Source of the DNA: Echinococcus granulosus
Lineage: Eukaryota > Platyhelminthes > Cestoda > Cyclophyllidea > Taeniidae
DNA length: 64,000 nt
Assembly (NCBI RefSeq): GCF_000524195.1
Contig: NW_020170385.1
Location: forward strand, 39,085 to 103,084
Direction: 5' to 3'
Each line of letters starts with the position of its first letter. The first letter of the stretch is position 1. This document shows, piece after piece, positions 53,901 through 64,000 of this stretch. Made by a program: the position numbers and the translations under genes. A model generated the notes under the pieces. It ran no database searches and had not been told where the DNA came from. It saw nothing but the letters and a program-made list of their open reading frames with translations.

Positions 53901-56900
53901 ACAAATCTGACTTACCAAAAATTAAAATAGCTTAGTCATAAAAATTTGGGCGTCTGGTGAACAAAGCGTGCCTCTCCACTGGAGCTCTTTCTCCACACAG
54001 GTAAGTGGACACCATACAGGCCAGTCTTTTTCAAGGCGCGTGTGCTTTTAAGAAGGCCTTTTTGACTAAGTATGATATGATAGATTTATTAAGCGTAAAT
54101 AATAAATTTTGCAGAGATGAGTCCGTAACGTCCACTTGGCATTTTTATCAGTATGGCTAGAGTGGGCACGTATTAACCCTTGACTGTGAGCATGCAGTGC
54201 TTTTCAGAGAATGAGGGGATTTACCACTATAGACGACTCGCATATTCCTGGTTCACCAAGTACATGGTTTACTTTGTTTTCGTCAGGAATCTCCACTCCA
54301 ATTCGCAAAATAAAAAGAAATTGCAAGCATTATGTTAATGACATCGGATCTGAATTTGCAATATAATGTAACAGACGATAAATCAAAGAATGCGAATATG
54401 CAGGCTTAAATCAGGCCATCGACATACGAATGGTTCAAAAGTAAACCATATTTAACAAGAGCACCAAAAATTTTCTTCATTTTTTAAAAGAGCCGAGATT
54501 CATGTAACTATTCACATTCTCTGTCACCATTAGATAGTGTGTTAACATTTACACTTTCTATAGAATAGAATATAACTAGATTGGAGTGCTAGTTACCCCC
54601 GTACCTAGCAGAATAAATAGGCTCATAAATTTCTTGGTCCCACTAAAAATTAAATCATTAAATACTTCGAGGAGGAAAGCATTTACTAACAGTGGTTAGT
54701 GACCGGTACTGATCGGGTGCTACGATGGTTGTAGGAGTTCAGCCAAAGTGTCAAGTAATCTATCCTAAAATTGAGTATGGAAATGGAATTGCAAATCTAA
54801 TAATTTTTCTACTGCACTTTCATGACTATCCACTGTAAAGAAATACAATATTAAAAAGAAGATACGATGTCTACACATTTACGGCTTTAAAGCAACACTG
54901 ACGTAGAAAGGAAAATGCGCGCTTATTGAGCAGAACACATGGCCGAGTGTGATGACTTTGTGCATGCTTGGATTCCTCGGTAGTATATTTTGGGAAATAC
55001 AGTATTGGCGAGCAGTTCGCTCTCACATTCTCCACCCCTCGAATGGGTCGGAGAATTCGTGATCTCATGCTGGGGCACAAAAGTTGATCACATTTAATCA
55101 CAAAAGTCATATCAAAATAAACCACTTTACTTAGCACAAACCAACTTCTCATTCGGTTACTCTGTTATCTTTTCAACGTCAAAAGCCTCGATATGCTGTC
55201 ATGTTGCTGGAATGCAAACCCAAAAAGACGGTACGGTACTATTAACGTTATTTAATCGCACTGCTTTGAGTTATTAGGTTGAAATGAGTAAATATTTCTC
55301 CTGTAGTACGGAAAATGATGACGGTAACGACGGTGTGGAAGGAGAGGACTGCTTGATAAATCCTATCTCAGGTGTAATCGCCTTAAATTCTAATTAGGCG
55401 ATAGGCTTATCAAATCATTGAATCTAAGTTTGTTTGGAAATAATGCCAAATGAGCTAAGTAGAAGTGCCGAAAGCGACGGTACTCGTACAAGTTCCGACA
55501 GTGCTACTCAGGTAGCTGCTATCTAGCAGACTTTGGATTGAGGTCGTCAAAATGCAATGAAGTGGATCAAGCACTTTTTGCGCACTCGTATGGATTAGGC
55601 GTCCATGAAGAAGATCCTAGGTTTTTTACAAGGACATAAAATGCTTAAGACTTGGGCCAATCACTAAAATAGCAACAGATGTCTTGAAGATGCTAATAGC
55701 CATCAGTTTTTACAAGCCATAAATAGTCATCCTATAGGATAAAAGTTGAATAATGTGATAATGATTCTCGGAATGACATTTTTAACTTTACAAACGGGAG
55801 TGAACACTTGCTGATCTATTGTAGACCAGCTCTATTTCCAGTCTAAGTTATTCTACAACATCTCTAGTTACATAGAAAATTACATTGTTTTTGAAGGGGA
55901 CGCTAGTTCTTAAAGTCACCATTTAAAGTATGCCATTGGTTTGATCATAAGTATTCTCAACATATGTACAGAAGATGGGACTAAAGACTCACAAGGACGC
56001 CAAAACAAAGCACTTTCAAACTTCAGATCGAACGACCTTTGCAACTATTCTTGATCCAATGATTATTGTTGCCAATTCACTTCAGAAATGCGAGAGTTTA
56101 TGCTTCTTAATTTCATAACTATCTCGTAACATAGCCATCATGCCATTCCATAATACTAACACACAAACTGTAAGATATAAGACCGAACTCTAGTGAATTC
56201 GATGAAATTATTTGATTTTTGCGCATAGGAAATAGAATAATTAGGTGACTCCCAAACTTAGATCCTTATCCAATGTTCTTCATTGATTTCTCGCCACTGT
56301 AATCGAGAGAGATTTTCTCTAGCCTAAATTTATGCGCTTCTATTCTGATTACTCAGGCAGTGAATGTGCTGACAAAATACTGAGTGATCGGTTGCCTCCG
56401 AAACTCCTATGTGCAGCATTTCACCATTTCTGACTAATATACGCGACAGAAAGCCTGTCTAATGTGAGTAACTCACAAAACCATTAAACTATGATGCCTT
56501 TCTCTCCACCTTTAAGAAAAATTATTGTCCATTAACAAAATTGTAAATGGTAGCACTGTACATTCTAAGAGACATCATGCTCTTGGAGGCCATTAAAAAT
56601 TTCACGTACAATTTCTAGGTAAGTTGGGAATTGTTTTAAGTATTATCACTTTTTACATTAAATAGTCAGATAAACGAATAATTTAACTGCAGTATCCTGA
56701 TTCAAACATTGGAATCGCATGTGGGAAATCACAAGAATCCCGTGTGAATTGTGTCCATTCTGTATCGAGGATGCTTGACTTACCCTATAACTTCCAGTAC
56801 TCCATCTGCTATGATAAACATTTCCCTTGCAACCTCTCCCTTTCGGCAGATCAGGTCACCGGGAGTAAAAATGTAGGGTCTCATTTTGAGCACTAGATCG

Positions 56901-59900
56901 TGCAGGAACTCCGGTCTGCATTCGTGGAATATCGTCACCTTAAATATGAAAAAATACTAAAGTTTTCTTTGTTTCAAGCCCATTATGAATGCGAACTGCT
57001 TGTTTACAAGTGTCCTTTTTTGTGTAGATTGGAATTTCGCTTCGTGGAACGGTGGTGTCAGCCAGTACCAAGCAAAATTGAAACAGTAATGCCATAAAAC
57101 TCCCGAGCATATCTAAAAGATCGTACCAAGACGCAAGGTAGATTCCACGCTGCATATTATTAAGTGAATCAGAAGCAATTATAGAGACAATTGACGCGTA
57201 ACATGATTGAAAAACATCCCAGTGATGTTTCAGTATGTATAACCTAGACTCAAAAATTGCGAGCACCTCTTCAACATTTAGGACAGAGAATTATTAATAA
57301 AAAACCCATCTTTATTATTCATTAGTGTGTCAGAAGTGAGAAGAGGGCAATGTGCAGATTTAGATGTGCTGTAATGCGATTCGAAGTAAGCAACAACATG
57401 TCTATTATCGCGTAATTCTACCTTGCGTGGTAGAACAAAAATGAGGAGGATTAACCAATTACCTAGTTCTGTAAATTATCGTAAGCACACTCTCATACCC
57501 TGACTTACCGAGGATTGCTGAATAACTTATCCAACTTACAGTAAAATCACCACGCCTTTATCAAGCGACCCCCTTATTTGTGAGTAGGAAATTTTCGTGT
57601 CAGCTATGCGCATTCAACAGAGATAATTTGTACTAAGGTAAAAAACACTCGCAAACTTTCGTCTATTTGAACCAATATGTTGCAGAAGTTAAATTAAAAT
57701 ACGCCTGTGCCATTGTATGAAAGATACCTTTTTGAGCGTTTCCAGGTGAACATGAAGGGCGAGCTCGGTTTTCAATTTTTCTGGTAGGTGTCCCAAACAA
57801 TTTAAGTCATTCTCTCCGAACAACCGACGTCTAAAGTACAAAGTAATTTTGCAGAATAAAGGTGGTGCCGTTTCGGCTACAATTCACATGTGAGAAAAAG
57901 TAAAGGGCTATCTAAATCAACCCATTTGCAAGTAGGAGAGGCTGGCAATCGTCACATGGTGAGCAATTAAAGCCTGACAAACGGCGCCCATCCTGAATGC
58001 TATCGTCTTTTGCACTTAGCAGGGCGTCTGATAACATAAAGGCAATTTCTCTCCAAATGCATTCTTTCCCTGACCAAATCTCTGCAATGATCCAATTGGC
58101 AAATTTGGATTCAAGAAAATACGCAACTTGGTGCATACAGGGCTTATTACGCTTTGAGGACTTGCTCAAAACTAACTGTGAAATGTCGTCATTTTAATGT
58201 CATTTTGACACAAGATATGACAATAACTAGTTGGTATTATTGTATTTTGTAAGTATGGCTGTTTATTTACACAATAACGGTTTTCTAAAAGCAACATAAA
58301 ACCAACGCTCTGCTTATATGTGTTTCGAAATGAAGTCTATCAAAGTACTTAGCGTAGTCGGGAATTTCGGCTTGCCTCCCTTGATTGAAATAACATATCT
58401 CTGTAAAGTTTCGCTTTCTCTTCTACACGGAGTGCGAACATGAATGATTTTGCCGTAAATTTACCTCTGTAGCTTGAATCACCCTCCAACCACTCCACAT
58501 TCCAATTCACAGTGAGTCTTCCGCTAAAGAGGTTAGAAAAAGTCGAGCAACTGCATGTTGCTGTACATAGACGAGCATGGCCTGACATTATATCGTAACA
58601 ATAGTATGCGTGGTGTTATGTAGGCATTGGAAATGTGGAGCTACGATTTAAATGAACTAGTGGAATGTTAACTTTTCGTTTATAAATGCAGCCTACTCTT
58701 TGTATTCTCGTCATCAGAAGAGTTTAATTCTTTTGGTAAAAGCAGCCTTGTACTGAAGAAAAAATATCTTGAAGGTATTTTCTAATGTAAATTGCATGTT
58801 GTGCTTTTCAGGTAGGTCTGGTTATTTTTAATGTCAGTCTCGTTGTATTTGTCGAAATGCCTGGTAAATTAAGGATTAAGAAATGAAAATCTTATAGATA
58901 ATGTATCTGCTCAACGCCTTTTAAATATCCCAATTTCTATCTGTACATGGTCTTTTGCACGGAACCCATAATCCCCTCAAAGCCTCGATAAATGCCTTCA
59001 GGAAATGAGCTGCTGGCATTCATGCAAGCATGAGAGGAGGTTAGCTCTCCTAGTTGAAGTGATACGGCTTTGTGCCCATTAACTACCGTTAGAAAACAAT
59101 CGGAGCAACACAATTTGTGCCCATACAATCTCCTCTGTCTTAGCCTACTACTCACGGGCATGGCTAGAGTTTGCTAGATGAGGTGGGATGTAATGTAAGC
59201 CCCAGAGATTGCTTACCTTTCCCAGGCGTAATCGTACCACCGAAGAACGCGATTTCGCAACCTTTGAGGCACGTGGTGAGTACTCATGTAACTTTTGGCA
59301 TTATCCTGAATAGGAAAATGCAATCATATTGTTCGGATTCAATCTTTGGTAGAAATTACTTTGCTTTCAAATATACTATGAATTTATGGGTAAAATCTTG
59401 GTTCATGTGTTTGCTTTACTCTTTTCTTTGCCACATTCCAAATTTGATCAGGAAACATGTATTTCTGTACCAAGCTTTTAGCTTGGCCGCTGATGATTCC
59501 CAAAAACATCGGTTCGCAACAAAGCAAACACGCATTAACTTACGAGTAAATTTTCAAAGGAGAGCCTGGCCGCGTTTCTATTGTTTATAATGGTACCAAC
59601 TTGACCTGAAAAGCAACCCAATGGCAATAATTTAAGCAAGTTATTGAGCAAATAATCATTTGCTAATTTATAATCTATGTCTTTTTAACCTTTCTCCAAT
59701 TTCTTGGATTTATCATTTATCTTAATGTGTATCACTGAAGCACTCATTCAAATCAAGATTTAGTAGCGTCAGCATGCGGATTAAGGCTAACAGTAAACCG
59801 AAATTATTTTGCATGCCGGCAACTCGTGTTCATCCTCCTTCAAACTAGCTGGAGTTGTCCAACTACTCTTGCTTTCTTGCATTAATCTCCATCACATGAC

Positions 59901-61920
59901 TTTAGACACGCTGATTAATGGCAGAACCCAGGGGAGCAATTCCCGAGTCCCCCGATCAGACTGATTGATGCTGAACGAGCTAATTAGTTTGACTCTCAGT
60001 ACACTGACTGTGGTAAGAGATCTAATAAGGGGTTTTATAACACTCAAATCTTAATTGCAGAGAGTAAGCTTTTGTCACCGATACAAAAACCTGCATTAAA
60101 AACGAAGTGAAGTTGCTAAGATTGAGTTTTTTATTTAAGGATGAATGAAACGTATCAAAACAATTGGGGGAACGGTCAATTATGAGGAGCATCAACGATA
60201 AAATTTATGGTAAATTAGCTCACCCACGATGGTTGCGAAGACGAAAACGCCTAGCAGATAGGTGGTTATCGTGAATGCATACCTAAAACGAAGCATGCGT
60301 GGAATTGACTTCAGTTCCAGCCTTACCAACCGTACTTTCTGCAAGAGGAAGTCTTTCCCGAGATGGAGGGACGATATATGCAATCATGCAAACATTTTGG
60401 CTTCACAATGATTCAGAATATGTGCTCAAATAATTTTGCAGCTAACCCTAAATGTAACCAAACTGAGCTTTAGCCATTATTTACTTTAACCACTTGAAGT
60501 CACATGAAATGATTTACGCCCGGGCGCGGTATATACTGTGCTCAAATCTTACTTGTGCATCTTTACGGGCACTTCCCACACATTAATCGCAAACTTTATT
60601 TGTTTCGGAATTCGTATTTCGAGCTTATCAAAGTAAATAGTTGCTACATCGGCACACGTGAACCTTCGGCCGCTTCCCTGAAATCGCAAAGTTAGTCAAC
60701 TTTGACCGCATCGCCTACTCAAAAGCCATCAGGCTGGAATGACTTACTTTCTTGAATGAGATCAAACAGTAAACGCCTGCAGCACCAATACCAGAAGATG
60801 ACTACGCATAGTATTTTCCATCGTTCGAAACGCCCCAAAGTGTGCAATCGCAACTTTCATATTCTAAATAAATGACGACACAAAAATAGCTCATTCTACG
60901 AAAAAAAAGATTTATTGGCATTGTCTTGATTACTTCTTTCCTAGTAGTTGGCTTTGATAATTCTTTTTCACCACATTTTTGTGTGCATTCAGGTCGCCAA
61001 ACCTCCAAGCTCTTGGTTCCACTTCAAGAGTTGTCAACTACCCTCACCAATGACCCAGAATAGCCTTTTTGTTTTTCCGTCAATAGCACCAATTTCACAA
61101 CATGTATTTTTTATGGAAACAAAAGTTTTTTGTGTTATGGTGGTTTGTTACTCCTCTGGGTAGATAAACAACAAGATTGGTTTAGCTGCCTGAAACCACC
61201 TAATAACACCTTAAATTCCATAAAAATCCAAAAAAAGTTAAGGGAAGGGTTTACTCAGAAAAAAATACTTGCAATTTGGCAGAAGTTCGCCATGCAAATG
61301 AACATTCCAGTAAATTCCACATCATTGGGAACTGTATTAATTCATGCAGACACGCATGCCAACCACGACACTTATTTTACCACGTTTCAGACGTTAGATG
61401 CTTGTGCCTACCAGACCTAAAAGCATAACCAATTGAACAATTGGACTTAATAATATATTTTAGGGTTAATTTTAGGGTCCGCAGTTGTACTAAATGGCAA
61501 ACTATGGGCGGAGGGGGAGATAAAGTATGTCGATAGGTAAATGCCTAAAGGGATTTTTAAGACCAATCGAATAGGAACCACTAAAACTCACGCCGGCGGC
61601 TTGTTCAGTTCGGTGCAAAAAGGAAAATCGTTAAGCATTCAAACTAAGCTTAGCAGTAATGACGTTACTTATACAGTAACATGAAAAAATCATATAATTA
61701 TAAGAGAAAACGACTCCAAACAAGAATCCAAGCTAAACATCTCATGGTGATAAATCATTTGTAGGTCCTCTCAGAACCTGTAACCTCCATACTTTTGGAT
61801 GATAAAACATTTCTCGAAGGAATCTTAAAATCTGAAGACAAGCTGCGTCTTTATGCGGACGACGTGGAGAGCTTTCTAAATATTCTACTTTCAAAACTCC
61901 TTACATCATTGATTCCGTAA
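50988..61920 (+). CDS. Unrecognised 216-residue protein with very long introns
   Basis: Six exons, 50988-51063, 51400-51541, 51624-51752, 55307-55371, 55429-55511 and 61765-61920, total 651 nt with every junction in phase. The N-terminal half is acidic/Ser-rich (MELEYKKGDRNTDEQTDIEI, DPLLNSRSPVLG). A helical piece follows (MKAWQIFEEIATRSCQATEK), then an acidic linker (TENDDGNDGVEGED) and a hydrophobic helical C-terminus (DKLRLYADDVESFLNILLSK, ending LLTSLIP). No known family is recognised and no signal peptide or membrane segment is evident. The acceptors before exons 2 and 3 (TTTAAAG, AAATGAG) are poor, so the N-terminal part is less certain than the last exon, which follows a good acceptor (TCATTTGTAG). 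Introns 3 and 5 enclose exons of the channel gene on the other strand. Confidence 0.42.
53039..60282 (-). CDS. CNGA-like: Cyclic-nucleotide-gated cation channel, CNGA/tax-4-like (5' part not found)
   Basis: Seven exons on the minus strand: 60224-60282 (S6), 59544-59605, 59217-59305 and 57728-57830 (C-linker), 56784-56938, 53218-53304 and 53039-53135 (cyclic-nucleotide-binding domain); all phases agree. S6 reads YLLGVFVFATIVGQVGTIIN (human CNGA [20 protein letters not shown]). Then come NRNAARLSFENLLDNAKSYM, RVLRWYDYAWE, LPEKLKTELALHVHLETLKK, FTPGDLICRKGEVAREMFII, GDFFGEIGIL and GNKRTADVRAVGYAELFVLS. The RT pair that contacts cGMP in CNGA channels is present. Such channels carry Na+/Ca2+ currents in sensory cells when cGMP binds. 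The S1-S5 and pore exons are not recognised upstream. After 53039 a phase-0 exon at 52923-52985 would add 20 residues and a stop; if real, the C-terminal leucine zipper of CNGA subunits is missing. All exons lie in introns of the plus-strand gene 50988-61920. Confidence 0.83.
60327..60801 (-). other. Candidate upstream exons in phase with the channel, identity unclear
   Basis: Three splice-flanked open blocks, 60748-60801, 60553-60677 and 60327-60338 (12 nt), join in phase with each other and with the S6 exon at 60224-60282. The long block encodes RRFTCADVATIYFDKLEIRI and INVWEVPVKMHK. It does not contain the CNG selectivity filter (TIGE), so it is either a diverged or extra piece of the channel, a different gene, or chance. 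Confidence 0.2.
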
Positions 61921-62564
61921 TAGAGCTTTAGTTAATGTGCCTTTAAGTAGAAAAAAATATCTAGCAAACTTTTGAAGCTTATAATTTTATCCCGTAATTG
62001 GCTCAGGTGTCATCAATCAGGAATTAATGACAAGTGGCCGTTGAGCGCCTGCAAATCAACTCCAGTTGGGCGGTTCGTGTCCTTAATTCGGCCAACTTTT
62101 TCATATCTCGTAGATCGGACATCACCTGACCTTACCAAACAGCATTTACGAAACAATGAAAAGAACGCAAATGCTTTTTGACATCTGGATCACAATGGCG
62201 ATCAAATAGAACATTGTACAGCAGTTGATATCCCTTTAACGTATCTGTATGTTTCGTCTAAATAATAAGGATCAGACCCTTGTCCCAATACATCAGCACT
62301 TTCCGGCCTCTCCTCTTCGTGTTGTTTGATAGGAAGGATTGGTCCGATGAGGTTAGGTGTGGGTGAAATTCCTATCCACATGAACACGCAAAATCATGCT
62401 CCTCACATCTGCGTGAATGTGCGGTCAAATTGTTACTGTCAGTTAGCAAATGTATGGAGCTGCTGTCGTTTGAAAATTGCAAGGCAATTAAAGATGGGGG
62501 ATTTTGGCTCACTCACCGGAAAACTTGAATCTTCCTACATATCGACAAAGTAATAATAGTCACT
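61921..62564. other. Sequence before the assembly gap, nothing firm
   Basis: About 640 bp. A minus-strand frame at 62202-62387 has protein-like composition (KQHEEERPESADVLG) but no convincing splice boundaries. A plus-strand frame at 61972-62181 has no recognisable content. Confidence 0.3.
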
Positions 62565-62664
62565 NNNNNNNNNNNNNNNNNNNNNNNNNNNNNNNNNNNN
62601 NNNNNNNNNNNNNNNNNNNNNNNNNNNNNNNNNNNNNNNNNNNNNNNNNNNNNNNNNNNNNNNN
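62565..62664. other. Assembly gap (100 N)
   Basis: Exactly 100 N bases, the conventional length for a gap of unknown size. The true distance and content here are unknown, and exons of the channel gene could be lost in it. Confidence 0.99.
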
Positions 62665-64000
62665 CTGATACGGTAAAGAATACGTTCATAAAAATAAAAT
62701 GAGCAATCATAACTGCCTAAGTTTAATGTCCAAATAGTTTTTTCAAATTAATCATTATTTTCGTTTGTAGAAGCGACACTGCATCAAGTCATGTCTTCTC
62801 ATACATCCACTTTACTTTTATTAGTTAAATTATATAATGCAATGGGCACCATAATGACTCAAAACTACAAACAATGACTGATTGTTTGAGAATTTCTGTT
62901 TGCCGAAGTAAACTTTCTACGTGACTTTAGTCGGCATACATTATGAAATTGTTTGATGGGGTTGAACCACTCAATTCAAAAAAAATTCCTCCAGCATGCG
63001 GAATACAATCGCAAGGATGGATTAGTCCTTCGGTTGATACCTTATTTTAAGGGCTTCCTCAGAGTTGTGTGATAATGGCCCAGTGGAATTAGCTGAGGAT
63101 TATTTGCTTCGAAATGAGTACATCCTAGCACATCGGTGGTACAATCAAGAACATTGGGTGATGCGGAGGCAACTTTTAGCTTAAGTATCTTTAAAGCGCA
63201 AATGGATCGGCACTAGTAAAATGTTTTTTAAAATTGTTAAAAGCAAAATAGCATAATAGTGGGTAGACACATTACTGACAGAGCAAAGTGTTCCAGCATT
63301 TCGATTGCACACCAAGGCGCTTTTGGATGCAACTTCATGGTATATGAAATCTCCATAGACGACGATTTACATCTCCACTGGCCTTTTTTCAAAATTATAT
63401 CGAAAAATTTCGTTGGAACTTGGTGGAATCGAAAGCTCGTACTTCGTGTAGTGGGACCGTTAAGCCGCCTGATGAGTTTTTTAGAGATGTGAGTGACACG
63501 ACTGCAGAGAAGCCTGTTGATTTCTCATTTAGCAGCACAACATTAGAATTTCTACATCTTTGACCTGTTTCTTTGGGGAGAAAGATAAAAAATTAGTACA
63601 AAGTTTAAATATTCAACAGAAGTAATTAACAAACTTTACCTCACAACGCTACATGCTCAAAATTGTCCTCAAAGGAAGGTTATATCTTATCTTAATAAAT
63701 TTTCCTTCCACGGATAAATTTCTATTAGTCAGGCAAATGACTACATTCCGCATTAATATGAATGCCAATTCCACCCTCAAATTAACCATATAATCACATC
63801 AATCAACACGTAATTCCAATAAACCTGTAATATTCCAGCGAACGATGGTACTTATTGCGATTAAAATGTTAATTTTTATGGTTTATTTTTAGGTACTGTA
63901 TGAGAGATAGTGGTCGTTGAACTTCGAAATGATACTTGTGATTTGGCGAATCCAGGCCATTCGTGTAATCACTACAGCTAGATCTCGCAAATTAACCCCT
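62665..64000. other. Window end, nothing firm
   Basis: About 1.3 kb of AT-rich sequence. A plus-strand frame at 63259-63492 and several short minus-strand stretches were read; none shows a domain or paired splice sites. Confidence 0.35.

Noticed and set aside
59000..59161. Minus-strand frame with CMNASSSFPEGIYRGFEG as a channel post-S6 exon
   Set aside because: It lies downstream of the C-linker exon 59217-59305 in gene order, and the real post-S6 exon (NNRNAARLSF) is at 59544-59605.

Overview
This is a eukaryotic nuclear window, most likely from a parasitic flatworm (cestode or trematode; a cestode is my weak preference). The evidence is the gene architecture. Animal-type proteins are split into many exons. 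Several genes carry extremely short introns of 29-43 nt, mostly toward the 5' end, while later introns reach kilobases. Two junctions use GC-AG splice sites. There is a 100-N assembly gap at 62565-62664. All gene models were spliced by eye and checked by reading-phase arithmetic and by remembered human or nematode homologues; no database search was run.

Layout. At 29-1403 (-) lies a 3'-truncated CCDC77 gene, followed on the same strand by a complete SNAPC1 (snRNA-activating complex subunit 1) at 2499-3742. Divergent from these, a 29-exon MAP4K3/5-type kinase occupies 5950-28784 (+); its phases close to a 1,738-residue protein with an N-terminal kinase domain, a greatly expanded low-complexity linker and a C-terminal CNH domain. 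Next come a divergent casein kinase 1 gene (30512-32945, -), a 200-bp LTR-like repeat (33331-33528), about 4.6 kb with no convincing gene, a secreted trypsin-fold protein that has lost two of its three catalytic residues (38254-40204, +), and a complete methionine aminopeptidase 2 (41628-45861, -). Unassigned coding exons sit at 47.1-48.1 kb.

The last part is tangled. A 149-residue coiled-coil protein (48264-50838, -) shares a 149-bp head-to-head interval with an unrecognised 216-residue protein (50988-61920, +). The introns of the latter contain, on the opposite strand, the recognisable exons of a cyclic-nucleotide-gated channel (53039-60282). A second copy of the LTR-like repeat lies in the first intron of the coiled-coil gene. 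The channel's pore and S1-S5 exons were not found and may lie near or beyond the assembly gap.

The genes do not form a pathway. They are a typical assortment of housekeeping, signalling, ciliary/centrosomal-type and secreted functions. The main points of interest are the microintrons and non-canonical splice sites, the pseudoprotease, the enlarged MAP4K, the repeat pair and the interleaved antisense genes.
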